This document shows positions 43,978 through 55,690 of a stretch of 64,000 nucleotides of DNA, piece after piece. Location of the stretch: assembly GCA_022559845.1 (NCBI GenBank), contig CM040123.1, forward strand, positions 314,507,933-314,571,932. Direction: 5' to 3'. Made by a program: the position numbers and the translations under genes. The DNA comes from Amorphophallus konjac. Its lineage: Eukaryota > Streptophyta > Magnoliopsida > Alismatales > Araceae. Position 1 is the first letter of the stretch, and every line of letters starts with the position of its first letter. The notes under the pieces were generated by a model. The model saw only the letters and a list, made by a program, of their open reading frames with translations. It had not been told where the DNA came from and made no database searches.

Positions 43978-44631
43978 CATCGACCTGTCTTTGTAGTGAA
44001 TACACAAGGTGCATCGACCTTGAGAGAGATGACTTACTAGCATCGACCCTTCTATAACATGCATTGACCTATGCTGCAGTCACTAGCTCACTAGCATCGA
44101 CCTTTCCATGACATGCATCGACCTATGCTGCAATCGCTAACTCACTAGCATCGACCTTTGCTGCAGTCGCTAGCTCAATAGCATCGACCTTTATATGACA
44201 TGCATCGACCTATGCTACAATCGCTAACTCACTAGCATCGACCTTTGCTGCAGTCGCTAGCTCACTAGCATCGACCTTTGCTGATGTTGCAAGCTCACTA
44301 GCATCGACCTATCTATGACATGCATCGACCTATATCTAGAATCCAAATATGCACAGACCTACATATGCACCGACCTACATATGGAATGATTGTATGCACT
44401 GACCTGATAGACTATAAATTGAATGTGCACCGACCTTCAGGACTTATATGAAAATGTGCATCGACCTTATGTTCAACGCGGTACAAGGATGCATCGACCT
44501 ATCAGTACTGAAATGAATGTATGCACTGACTTGATAGACTATTATAGTGAATATGCACCGACATTAAAGACTTATATGGAAATGTGCATCGACCTTTATA
44601 TGCAACAATATGCAAGTGTGCACCGACCTTT
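43978..44631. repeat. Large array of GCATCGACC / GCACCGACC motifs in U3 of LTR A
   Basis: More than 20 copies, nearly all in one orientation, with spacing from 20 to 60 bp. Early units share a longer context (CTCACTAGCATCGACC, TGACATGCATCGACC, TGCAGTCGCTAG). The GCATCGACC form dominates up to ~44330, then the GCACCGACC form mixes in. Spacers change while the nonamer is kept. Confidence 0.9.
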
Positions 44632-44646
44632 CAATGCAACCATATG

Positions 44647-46005
44647 TGTGAGACCCGTTCTTTAACGGATCTTTATCGATATTAAAATGTATTTATTCCA
44701 TGAATGTCAGCTATTTTTATGAGATTTATGGGCTTTTTCTAGCATTTAATCTAATTAGATTAAATAGTTTTAAGAAATTAATGGGCATTTATATAATTTT
44801 GCTTAATTAGGGGTTTAGAGTGTAAAAGAGGGTTAAAAATTAAAAAAAATAATATTCTAATCATTTTTTAACCCTCTCGATCTCCCCTCTCTCTCTCTCT
44901 CTCTCTCATTATTCTCTCTTTCTTCCCCTCTTTTCACCTAAAGGGGGGCGAACCCGCGACACCACAGGCGGCCGCACGAAGATGGCCACCCCCCCTCTCC
45001 TCCTTCCGTCTTCGCGATGCTCGGCGGAGGACAGCGGTGGCGACCCAAGGCCGACGGCGGCGGCGCGGTGACCCCCCTCCTTCACCCGCGGCACCGCGAA
45101 CGGCGCGACCCCTCCTCTTCCCCTTTTCCTCTTCACGGCGGTGGCAACCCGGGGTTGCGGTAGAGTACTCCGGCGGCCTCGCCGGCGAGCTGCGGAGGTG
45201 GAGACCGTGGCGGCACCCTCGATGAAGCCAAACCCTGGCGCGGAGGCGCGGTTCCACGGCGACATCGGTGGCTCTCTCCCTCCCCTTCTCATGGCGGGAT
45301 CGGCTTCCTCGGCTTAGATCTGGGGGGGACGGCCTTCTTGCCTCGTTTGGAGTGACGAGGAACGCCGTGGCATCAACCCGGGACGATCCGTGAAGTGGAA
45401 AGACGGCCAGGAAAGGCGGACCGCGGCGCGTCCCTCGGCTTGCATGCGGTCGGAAAGGAGCTTTCGGCATGATTGAGGTAGGGGGATAGATGCCCTATCC
45501 CATTAGATCATTTCTAAACTGCATGCCCATCGTCTTTATGTCTTCAAAGCATGCCCATCGTCTTTATGTTTTAAAAGCATGCCCATCGTCTTTATGTTTT
45601 TGGAGCATGCCCATCGTTACTGAGTTCATAGACGATAAATTGTTGTATATTATGATGGTGGAATGGCAGGGAACAGGTTAAATATTATAATTCCCGTCGA
45701 TTTAAGTTGACCGGGAAGGGATCCAGTTATGATTCCCATGGATCCGGTTCTCCGGTAAGAACCACGTTTAATTTATTTTAGATTTTATAACGGTCCGCCA
45801 TAAACCGTTTGTCGACCCGAGCGGCTGACGATTAGACTGCGTAAATAATTTAAATTTGAATGGCGGTAGAAATTTCACAGCTAGTCCGTTTAGCAACACG
45901 TAGTGGTTCGTCGTTCGACCGCCTAAGGCTATAACGGCTCTAATTTAACCACTTGTTCTGCGAATTATGCGTGTTTGTTTAATTATGCACTTAATATTTG
46001 CCCTA
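44647..46005 (+). mobile_element. LTR-like segment (element X), boundaries uncertain
   Basis: Starts TGTGAGACCCGTTC like a gypsy LTR on the plus strand and separates LTR A from a copia B gag fragment. It has a CT run at 44887-44909, a GC-rich part at 44940-45480 and a tandem repeat at 45521-45618. The flanks ATATG and ATATT are only a partial target duplication, so a solo LTR is possible but not proved. The GC-rich minus-strand frames (45470-44909) have no domain and are probably leader sequence. Confidence 0.4.
45521..45618. repeat. Tandem repeat of GCATGCCCATCGTCTTTATG, about 32-bp unit
   Basis: Four copies begin near 45521, 45549, 45580 and 45604, with a diverging 10-base filler between them. 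GCATGC is itself palindromic. Confidence 0.85.
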
Positions 46006-46123
46006 GTGAAAAAGGGAGGTCTATTTATGGAATGCCCTTCGGCCATAGGACTTTTAGTTTCCATATCACCAGTTCTCTCAAGGTCGTTAGACCACATATA
46101 GAGAGACTAGCTCTGATATCATG
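46006..46123 (-). mobile_element. Primer binding site and gag start of a second copia B interior (truncated)
   Basis: Directly after LTR B copy 2 (minus strand) come a primer binding site TGATATCAGAGC (46110-46121) and then the B leader and gag start METKSPMAEGHSINRPPFF. It matches 60006-60177 closely, then breaks at about 46005 into element X. Thus LTR copy 2 has a polypurine tract on one side and a primer binding site on the other. Confidence 0.8.
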
Positions 46124-47887
46124 TGTTCAGTGGTGATAGGCAGATCTAGAGGGGAGGGGTGAATAGATCAATCCCTTTTTGCCCTTCTATGCGGAAATAA
46201 AAATCAGATCTAACACAAATGATAATAAGATAGATATTAGTTAATGGCTATGAAACTGGACACACAAATGATATCCATGAATGGTCCTACCAAGCTTCTA
46301 CCGTTAGAATAGAATGGAAAGCAAACCACAAGGCACAATCTTTAAGGTGGTTCGGTCTCACTCTAGAGACCTGCGTCCACCCCTCACACAACATGGTGAG
46401 GCTTCACTAGTGCCAACGTACAACTGCTGATTCACAGCTTCTATCTGAGAGACACACTAGCACAACTCCGCTGCCAAATAGCTTGAGGGATCACAACCCA
46501 AAGCACACAGATAGGTGACCACACCGTCTGTCTTCCTACTCACAGGTAGGGAACAATTTATATAGAGTGTGTTTTGAATAAAAGTAAACTAAAAAGGAAA
46601 CAGCCAGACAGAGTATCGTAATGAAACACTATGAGAAAGAAGTCTCCTATCTGGGAAAGAGCTTGAGGCCTTCTTGACTTTCTTCTTGTTCTTCCTGGTT
46701 CTTCACTACAACCCTTGGGAGGGAAGGATGATCTAGCTTTCAGCTTTCAAGGGTTTTGGACGGAGCTTCACGAAACCTTCCTTCTTGCTAAGAGACCTCT
46801 TTCAGTGAGGAAGAGGATCGTCTTCTTTGTTGCATTCCCTCCAACAGCACTAGGAAGAAGATGGCTTCGTCAGCAAGCTTCTAGCATTTCTTTTCTCCTC
46901 TTGCTTGCCTTGGTGTCGAACTGGAGCTCATGCTCCGGATATACTGGTGACTTGGGGCGACACCAACGTTGTCCACTTTTCAAGCTAAACCCAGAATGTC
47001 ACATCCACATTATTTGATTTGCTTCTATTTGCATTGTTGACCCTTTGCTGTCAAGCCTGCTGATATGTGGGTAGGTAGGAGACAATATCAGCAAAAGTAC
47101 AATCCTTTCAGGGGATTTCTCTACCAGACCATCGTCCTTTGACAAAGTAGCCTCTTTGACGACTTTTTCTAGAGTGAACGGATCCTCCAGAACAAGTTCT
47201 GGATCTTGAAGACAACTTCTATCGGTTTTAGATCCGTTCTGGTCGAACACGAATGTGTTGACACTTTCCACACAGTGTGTCGAGACATCCATTGAATATC
47301 TTGAAGACAGCTTCTACCGGTTTCAGAACCGTTCTGGTCGAACACTAATGTGTCGACACTTTACATACAGTGTGTCGGGACATATGTGCTCGATTCTGAG
47401 ATGTCACCAAGACTGTGTCGAGACATCATCAAATGGTGTCGAGACATGTGCATCATGTGCAGAGTTGTCACACGAAGGTGTCGAGACATTACGAGCCAGG
47501 ATCCGAGTCATCACGCGAAGGTGTCGAGACACGTCCGCCATAGAGAAGTGAGGCTTGAAGTGTGTCGACACTTTTCACTCAGTGTGTCGAGACATCGATT
47601 AGTTTAGAGGCCAGATAGAAAATGGCTTCAGCTTGATTTCTTCTGGAGGTGTTGAGACATTGGTCTGATGTGTCGACACATGCTTCTATGTCGGAGCTCA
47701 ACCGTTAGTATTTCAACACGATCTCTTCTAGATGTGTCGAGACATCATCAGGCGGTGTCGAGACATCACTTAGAGAAATTCTCTTGTACTTGTTTAGTTT
47801 ATTCATTAAGCCAAAACATATTAGATATTCCTCAAATATCTACTAATGATTTATGATTTGTTATCATCAAAACCAGGGGACACAACA
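46124..47887 (-). mobile_element. LTR B copy 2 (3' LTR of copia B)
   Basis: 1764 bp, start TGTTGTGTCCCCTGG, end CACTGAACA on the minus strand. It is preceded by a polypurine tract (minus-strand AAAAAGGGGGAGAA, 47888-47901). It carries the TGTCGA motif array at about 47256-47765. Confidence 0.9.
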
Positions 47888-48243
47888 TTCTCCCCCTTTT
47901 TGATGATGACAACCATGAATCATTATATCCAAACATTCATATAGCATTACAACATATTGGTTTGAGGAGCCATCAAAGAAGTGAGATTCATCCATTCAAC
48001 ACAACAACTGAACATTAGTATTTTTTAAAAAAAGGCTTGTTTCATTGATCAACCATAGTTTTGTACAGATCAAGTAAAGATGTGTGTTCAAGCATTTGTA
48101 TTGCACTATCTAAATGCAAAAACTAAAATCTAGATGAAAAGGCTTACTACATGCTAGATGCTAGATGATGCTTGTCTTCTCAGAAGGTCTTCAGTACTTC
48201 TCCCCCTTTGTCATCAGCAAGGAGGGGGTGAAGGAGGAGGCTG
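47888..48243 (-). other. Copia B 3' untranslated end with multiple polypurine tracts
   Basis: Minus-strand AAAGGGGGAGA occurs next to the LTR (47889-47900) and again at 48199-48209. Repeated polypurine tracts before the 3' LTR are a Sirevirus trait. Further AGGGGGAG sites lie at 51655-51664 and 52284-52292. Confidence 0.6.
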
Positions 48244-50613
48244 CTATGGAGGAGGCATGGTGCTAGAGCTGGCAAAGTGTAGGATCTGTGCCTCTTGGAA
48301 TTCCTGTTGCAGGTGTGAGATAGCTGCTGCTAGAGAATCAACCCTCTGAGTTAGCTGCTCATCCCTTTGTCTGACAGACCTATGTAAAGTCTTGATATTT
48401 TCATTGATATCCTTGAGCCAGGTATGGATCATTTCACAAATGTATTCTGTCTCTGCCCTCTGTTGGGAGCCTTGTGGTGGTAAACGAGAAGAGGTTGCTT
48501 CTATTTGAGGAGGAGGGCACCATTGATCACTTGCGTCGACCAAGGCTGGTTGGAGTTAGGCTTTATGCAGACGAATGAGTTCCAGAATTTCAGTGCAAAC
48601 CATATCAAGTTTGTTGTACACAACATTCATTTTGGCCTCAGCTTTGGTGGTGCTGTTCAGAATTTGTTTTGTGTCAGTGTGGACTGTTTCTACCAGCTTA
48701 GAGGAAGCATCAAGGAGCTTGTTGCAATCAACATAGACCTTCCCTTTCATCCGGTGGGTGGCATCAAGTATCCGGTTAGTAGTGGAATTAACTGTTCTTT
48801 CCAAAGTGGATGTGGCATTAATAGTTATGGTGGCCTCTGTGGTCACTTGTTCTTTGATGGATAGTGCTGCTGCATCCACCTGTTGTGCAATTTGATTAAA
48901 GGTGTCCATCAGCCGGGCACACTTGATGTTGAGATTACCTTGATCTTCTCGGATGTCATAGGCATGCATGACCATTTCAGTAGTTTTCTTCTGGGTTTCA
49001 GTGTGGATCTCTCATAGTCTTTTCATGATTCTCCCTGCTCGTTTACACACATTTATTAGGGAGTTCATAAACCTTTTCAACCTTTCATCTGACTTATCTT
49101 TGTGGTTCACAAATTTTTCCCATCTGCTGGTTTGGACTTGCTCAAAGTGAAGTTGTCTGGCTTCGATTCTGTCCACTTGCAGACTGAGTTGGCAAAAAGG
49201 GGAGTTCATGCTCCCAAACTGTGCAGTCAGAAACTTGATGAGAGTGGGGTGAATGTCCATAGGACTGGCAGTGGCACCATGAGCGGTTCCTCGTGAGGTG
49301 GATGCCTCTGCATGGAATTCTGGAGGAGCATCCCCTTCAGTGAAGATTTGTGGTTCAGGTTCAAGAGAGAGTGGAGGTTGTATTCCAAAAGCTGTCAGCA
49401 TCCCAGGCTGGTCCATGAGATCTACGGACTGCTGCTGCTGTGGGGCCTGCTCAAAGTGAGTGTCTGCATGGAACATTTCTTCATGCTGTTCTAACTGTGC
49501 ATCTACAGCTAGCGGGACAGGCTGATCCTGTGCATGCTGTTCCTGTGGAGCTGGCTGTACTGGTTGATCAGGTAAATGGCCAGGCAGATTCCTTACAATT
49601 TTGTCACCTTCTTTCTTGAAGTGCATGTAGTTCTCAATGAACCTCATGCAATAAACATTGCTTCTGGGGATATGGATGGACTTTTCATTATCAAGAGGGA
49701 TGCCAACCTTCTGAAATATAGCAGTAATCTGTGCGGCATAGGGCAGGCTACGCCTGTTGCAAGTGCAATTGTCCATAATCTGGAGCATAATCTCTGGAAG
49801 GCAAACGTGGTAATTATTGAACAAGTAGTAAAAGAGGAATCTTTGGGTCTCAATAAGTCTACTTCTGTCACCCCCTTGAGGGGTAATCATGGTAGTGAAA
49901 ATGTGATGCAGTAGACGTTGTAAGGGGGGAAACCGATTGGTGTCAAAGGATTTGACAAGAAGTTGGGTTTCATCCAGAGGGTTTCGAGGCTTTCCTATCA
50001 GGATTGTGTATGCTGCAGACAAGTCAATCTGAACCTCAGATTCTATTTCCCCATCCCGGGGTATGTGTAAGGCTCTGTGAAGAAGCTTTGTTGTAAGCTT
50101 GATGGAGACCCCCTTTACCTCAATCCTAAGGACTTTCTTGTTCTCGTCAAAAAATAGGTTCTTATAGAACTGCTGAACTAAAGATGGGTAGTATACCCTG
50201 GAATCGGACAGAAATCGTCACCATCCTTGGAACTCAAATACTAGTAGTAGTTCAGAAAAATACTCAAGCATCTCGTGGTCGCCAAAATCTACATACCTAG
50301 GGAAGAGAATCCTGGTGGGATCACTTTCTTCTTCCCTAACGGAGGGAGCAATACTGGCCTGTAGAGGGACGGACTGAGCCTTAGCCTTCCCTTTTTCTTT
50401 GGCGGACAGCCGTGGCCGCTTGGCCTTTGGTTGTTGCGGCGAACCCTTGTCACTGTTGGAACCCTGGGCCTCGGCAGCTCTTCTCTTTGCTGGTTCAACA
50501 GCTGGGCGGTCTTCAATACTCTTCGAGCGCCCTTCTATTTGTGCTTTCGAGGCAACAACCTTTTTGGATGGAGCCGCGTCCTTCTTCTTGCCGCGGGTGA
50601 CCGGAGAAGCCAT
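48244..50613 (-). pseudogene. Extra sense-strand gene of copia B downstream of pol
   Basis: One frame runs 789 codons with three stops (50218, 49012 and 48556), each a single codon. I place the start at MASPVTRGKKKDAAPSKK (50613); an upstream in-frame ATG exists at 50805. The N-terminal part is basic with likely nuclear-localisation runs (RGKKKDAAPSKK, KAKRPRLSAKEKGKAK). The middle, around SAAYTILIGKPRNPLDETQLL and LIETQRFLFYYLFNNYHVCLPEIML, resembles the 'putative plant transposon protein' domain. A Gln/Pro/His-rich stretch and a C-terminal helical, coiled-coil-like part follow (NENIKTLHRSVRQRDEQL). Its position is that of the env-like gene of some Sireviruses, but no signal peptide or membrane segment is visible. 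Domain assignment is from memory of the family's pattern. Confidence 0.65.
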
Positions 50614-50805
50614 GGAGAGGGTAGAAGGAAAGGAGGAGAGGAAACAGAAGGCAGCAGGAGCTAGCTGGGGAGATGGTTGCACAGGCGAAGGAGGACGGAA
50701 CGGGGCGTCGACCTCCACGGTGAGAGTGTGCAAGGTCGCCGGAGAGCGGGTGTGAGAGTGAAATAGGGTTGGAATGAGGAAAGGTAAGAAAGTGATTTTC
50801 ACCAT

Positions 50806-52416
50806 CGAGTTAAATTAGGAAAGTTAAGATTTTTTGCTTTTTGAAATAACAACCCTGAGATAAGAAATGGCGAAAATACCCATGTTTTTATTTTAGAATG
50901 GTTTAACACTTATAAGCTCATTTTTGAGTAATGAAGGTTTGAGAAAACCCATTTTTGCAACAAATAATATGACTAAAATATTTGAGAAAGTTAAAGAAAA
51001 TGGAACCAAGCCCATTTGGCTTACTCATCACATTCATTTGGCAAGATTGGAAAAGGAAGATAAGCAAGTATTGAAAGTAAACAAAAACCTTTTTGTTGTG
51101 AAGTAAGGTATAGAGTCAACCCCAAACCATTTTTTTTGATTAATTAAACAGTCCGATATAGCATTCACTTTTTGACTCAAGGAAACACGTTGTTTAGACG
51201 CCAGAGTCCCTGGTTACTTAGTATAGCTTATCTTTCTTAAATTCTGAACAAAGTTGGCAGTCTTCATCCTGACTAGATTAACCTTCATTTCATTGATGGA
51301 GGATCTAATTTCTTTGAAGATGAGGTCATTGCTCTGAAATCATTGCAGAATGGTTTTTAGGAGGCGTATTCTCTAATTGACTTCAGGTAATATAACTTGT
51401 TTAAGGACAATACATGCTAATCCATTCACAAACCAAAAAGCCTATTTGCAGTGAACTTTCAGACGCTTAGGCAATGGTCATTTTCAAGGACTTGATGAAT
51501 GTTTTAATCCTATTATGAGTGCAAATTTGGTAGAACTCAACGCAATGATTAACGAAAATGAGGATTATAAACAAGAAACCATTTCCTTAACATCAATTAG
51601 GAGTAAAACAGATTATCTTACCCAGGGTTGTATAAACGAATGAAAACGTTCTCAACTCCCCCTCAATTAATGCTCGGTGAAAAAATGAAGGTTCAGAGGC
51701 AAAAGATTTTAAGTGGAAATGTAGGAGGCAGTGGGAAGAAAGAATCAGAGAAACTCTCCATAGGATCTTCAAACCCAAGGGCGGCTGAGAGACAGTCTCG
51801 ACACATGACTGGAGGGTGTCGACCTATTCAACAGACTTGTCCTTCATGTCTCGACACATAGCTGTAGGGTGTCGACCTGTGCAATACTTTGTCCTGCATG
51901 TCTCGACACATGACTGTCCACTTGAACTATGCTCAGCCAGTTTTTGTGTGATTCTTTATTTCTGAAGATACACCTGCCAGCTTCTACTGCCAGTTCCTCT
52001 GACTTTCTTCTTCCAGACAATCATTCAACAATGGTTTTATCTCTTTGCTGCCACTGAGACGTGCTTTGTTGGATGCTAAAGCTTTAAACATGCTTATGCA
52101 CTAGAAATCAACTATACAGATATCAACGTGCATTTCTGACTCATGGTACCTGGCGGAGGCCTGTCCTCACGCATGAAGAGAGTTTCCAGACAGGCGTGAC
52201 CTGTCTTTCCACTTCTCGACATTTGATATATTATTTAGTCAAGAGATGATATTCAACGAAAAATAACCAGAAATGCACACAAGCTCCCCCTGAGTGTGAC
52301 CAACATTCAAAGCATGGTTTATACAGCCAATAGACTAGCTCCAGATCAAAGCAGACATGCTTGCTCCAATCATAGCAAAGACAAGTAACTTGAGCACTAA
52401 AAAAGGAATAGATAGC
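50806..52416 (-). other. Copia B spacer between RNase H and the extra gene
   Basis: Non-coding. At 51790-51915 it holds six copies of TCTCGACACATGACT- and GGGTGTCGACCT-type sequence, that is, the family-B TGTCGA motif outside the LTR. Polypurine-like sites lie at 51655 and 52284. Confidence 0.6.
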
Positions 52417-53873
52417 TCAAACCTGATTGGATTGAGGTCTACATAGACCGAGCTCTCTCCTTAATGTTGAAAACCTGTCATTGCTTAAGGGTTTTATGAA
52501 GATATCTGCAATCTGATTTTCTGAGTCAACAAAATGGAGCTCAAAGTGATTTTTGAGGACTTCATCCCTTATAAAATGATGCCTAATTTCAATGTGTTTA
52601 GTCCTAGAGTGCATGACTGGATTCTTTGTAACATTTATAGCACTTGTGTTATCACACAAAATGGGAACACATCCAAGATCTATTAGATAGTCTTGGAGTT
52701 GGTGTTTGATCCATAGTACTTGAGTGCCACAACTCCATGCAGCAACATATTCTGCCTCTGCAGTTGAGAGGGCAACTGAGTGCTGTTTCTTGAAGGCCCA
52801 AGAAACCAAATACCCACTAAGAAATTGGCAATAGCCACTAGTGCTCTTGCGGTCCAGTTTGCATCCAGCATAATCTGCATCTGAATATGAAATAAGTGAA
52901 AGTTCACAAGATGCAGGATACCATAATCCCAATTCTTGAGTGCCAGCAAGGTATCTAAAAATACGCTTGACAGCAGTCAAGTGGGACTCTCTAGGACTAG
53001 ACTGAAATCTAGCACAAAGGCAAATGCTAAACTGAATGTCTGGTCTAGATGCAGTTAGATAGAGTAATGACCCGATCATACCTCTGTACCTCTTTGCATC
53101 TACAAGAGTACCTTATTCATCTACATCCAGTGAAGTGGCAGTCCTCATTGGAGTTCCTAATGGTTTGTAGTTTGTCAGATCAAACTTTTTCAGCAACGCC
53201 TTCACATATTTGGCTTGATTGATAAAAAAGCCTTCATTGCTTTGATTAATCTGTATGCCAAGAAAGAATTGAGGCTCATCCATTAGACTCATTTCAAATT
53301 CATTGGTCATGAGTTTAGCAAACTCCTCACACATTTGAGGTTTAGTGGACCCAAACACTATGTCATCCACATAAATATGAACTATCAAGATATCCTTACC
53401 TTGTTTCTTGGTGAATAGTGTCTGGTCTACATTACCTCTTGAATACCCTTGTTCGGTGAGGTATGAGCTTAGTCTGTCATACCAAGCTCTAGGTGCCTGC
53501 TTCAAGCCATATAAAGCCCTATCCAACTTATAAACATGATCTTTGAAATAAATGCATTCAAAACCGGGGGGGTTGCTCTACATAGACTTCTTCTTTAATA
53601 AGACCATTTAGAAAAGCACTCTTAACATCTATTTGCTACAGTTTGATTTTATGAGAACATGTAAATACTAGCAAAATTCTAATGGCCTCTAGTCTAGCAA
53701 CAGGTGCAAAAGATTCTTCATAATCTATGCCAAATTCTTGATTATACCCCTGATCCACCAATATGGATTTGTTTCTTATTATCTTTCCATCTTCACTTAG
53801 TTTATTTCTGAAAACCCATTTAGTTCTTATGACTGATTTCTCTTGAGGCCTGGGAACAAGATGCCAAACTTTG
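52417..53873 (-). pseudogene. Copia B RT and RNase H
   Basis: RT reads [22 protein letters not shown], then LYGLKQAPRAWYDRLSSYL and YVDDIVFGSTKP (active site intact). RNase H reads SYSDADYAGCKLDRKSTSG, WAFKKQHSVALSTAEAEYVAA, LCDNTSAI and SRTKHIEIRHHFIRD. Breaks are a frameshift in a C run near 53568 (QPPRF for QPPGFE), stops near 53110 and 53636, and the LTR insertion just upstream at 53879. The RNase H frame (52417-53079) is whole and ends at 52417. Confidence 0.85.
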
Positions 53874-54279
53874 TTTCTTGAAGTCCCGCGATCAATGACA
53901 CCCAAGAGGGGGGGTGAATTGGGTGATTACCAATTTTACGAAAACTTTTGGCCTTTTATAAAATATGTGATACAAAGCTAGTTAGGAGATTCAAAGTTAT
54001 TTGAACACAAATTGGATTTAACAAACTTTACATGATAAGATATAGATTAAGCAAGATAGACGAAGATAAAACCATAACAACAATTTAAACTAACGTTTAT
54101 GTAGAATGGAGATAGAGGAAATGGAGCAAACCACACAATACAAGCACAATGCACAGCGGTTTTTAAGGTGGTTCGGATGCACGACGGTAATCCTACGTCC
54201 ACCCCTCACCAAACTCGGTGAGGCTTCACTCGGGGATAAATCCCCAAACGGAGACGACGCTCCAACCACATACGTAGGA

Positions 54280-54565
54280 CGACACCTGCACACACACACG
54301 GGGACGCGCCCCAAACTACACGCGGAGACAAGCTCCAACACACACACACACGGAGATGAACTCCAACACGATCCGACAACCGGATCACTACCACACACAC
54401 ACGCTGCGACAAGCGCAGCAAACCACACACTAAAACAACTGGATCTAAGAGATCCACACACACACACACACACAGATCTAGGAAGATCTACGCACACACG
54501 AATGGAAAACAACACACACACACACACACGACCACGGATCCAACACGATCCACACACACACACAC
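54280..54565. repeat. (CA)n-rich imperfect microsatellites in LTR C
   Basis: Many short ACACACAC runs separated by CTCCAA, GGATC and GATCTA units. Frames on both strands here are artefacts of the repeat. Confidence 0.85.
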
Positions 54566-55136
54566 AGATTCTTCAGTTTATGATAAACACAAATACAATA
54601 CCAAAAAACATAAATATGATGAGGCTTAGTTTAAAAAACTCTTGTTTTGGGTTCCCCTTGAATGCATGTTACGGATCTTGAACATATCTTCAATCTTCAC
54701 TTGAACACCTCCTCTTGATCTCCACTTGAATCCCCTTGGATGGCTTACTTACTTGCTTGCTTGCTTTTTCTTCTTTCTTCTTTGAGCAATCTTCCTTTGA
54801 ATCCTTGCTTCCTTGCTTGCTTCTTTTCCTTGGAGGATGTTGGCTTCAGATCTACCTTGAATGGCTTGAAGTTGGATGAAGATTGTTGCTGCACGAGGTA
54901 CTGTTCACGGAGCTACAGTACCCTCTTCTTCCTCCTTGGACAGCCTCCCCTTGGATCTCTTGGATGGTTAGGGTTATAGCTCCAAATGAGATGTTATATA
55001 GCCCTTGAATGGTCTATGGACATCCCCCAGACCAGATCCACATTTTGTGGGTGATTTGGTGTCATTAGGATTAAAGAATTACAAGGAGAAGGCCTCTTCT
55101 CGAAGTAGAAAAAGTCAACAATTGTGGGCAGCTCGG

Positions 55137-55378
55137 GGCTGGCGGTCGACCTGCAGCTTCTGGCGGTCGACCGCTACTGAAAAACCTGTAAACGGATGAT
55201 CCCTGGGAATTCCGGTCGACCGCTACTGAAAAACCTGTAAACGGATGATCCCTGGGAATTCCGGTCGACCGCTACTGGGCTGGCGGTCGACCGCCACTAA
55301 GAGAGCTACAGGCAATGGGTTCCTGGCAGGGGTGGTCGATCGCCAGATCGCCCCTAAGCTGGCGGTCGACCGCCAGCT
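55137..55378. repeat. Array of palindromic GGCGGTCGACCGCC motifs in U3 of LTR C
   Basis: Seven copies of GGTCGACC or GGTCGATC with palindromic extension, near 55142, 55162, 55213, 55262, 55282, 55332 and 55360. A ~49-bp segment containing one of them is duplicated in tandem (about 55164-55212 and 55213-55261). The array lies upstream of the minus-strand TATA box. Confidence 0.9.
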
Positions 55379-55607
55379 GGGCAGACCCCCGGGATTCTCG
55401 GTTCAATCCGTTAAGCCGTTAGCTCAACCGCTTAACTCCTTTAGCAGCCCATTCTCATCTGTGGCATCGACTTTGATAGTCTTGAAGGTGTCAACTGAGT
55501 CTTTGACCTGCAAACACATGGATAGTTGATTAGAACTATAGCTTAAACATCCATATGATAAATGCTTGAAGTTCATGCAAACCATTTGAGCATTTATCAA
55601 AATTTAT

Positions 55608-55690
55608 TCCGGGGGCTCCGCCCCCGGAAACCCCCCCAAGGGGCATGCCCCCTTGATCCCCGCGACCTGACCGCGCAGGTCGATCCGCGG
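55608..55690. repeat. GC-rich perfect hairpins in LTR C
   Basis: CCGGGGGCTCCGCCCCCGG is followed within 10 bases by AAGGGGCATGCCCCCTT and then by GACCTGACCGCGCAGGTCG. Three different strong inverted repeats stand back to back. Confidence 0.85.

Larger units (their letters stand above)
42340..44644 (-). mobile_element. 5' LTR of copia A copy 1 (outer edge uncertain)
   Basis: The inner edge is set by the primer binding site. A TATA box (minus-strand TATAAATAG) is at 43432-43441. The region upstream holds the GCATCGACC array. The outer edge is placed where the array stops and a different sequence starts near 44644; the LTR start TG was not fixed. A G run at 42366-42378 and a repeated CACAGCTT-type block at 42940-43100 lie in the transcribed part. 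Confidence 0.6.

Noticed and set aside
44909..45470. GC-rich overlapping frames (127-178 codons) as possible genes
   Set aside because: Arg/Pro/Gly-rich low-complexity product in a GC-rich LTR leader, open in several frames at once, no domain.
44647..46005. Calling element X a proven solo LTR
   Set aside because: No clean TG...CA ends and only a partial target duplication; kept as an uncertain LTR-like segment.
54090..54681. Cys/Val-rich and His/Thr-rich frames on opposite strands
   Set aside because: Produced by (CA)n runs in LTR C.
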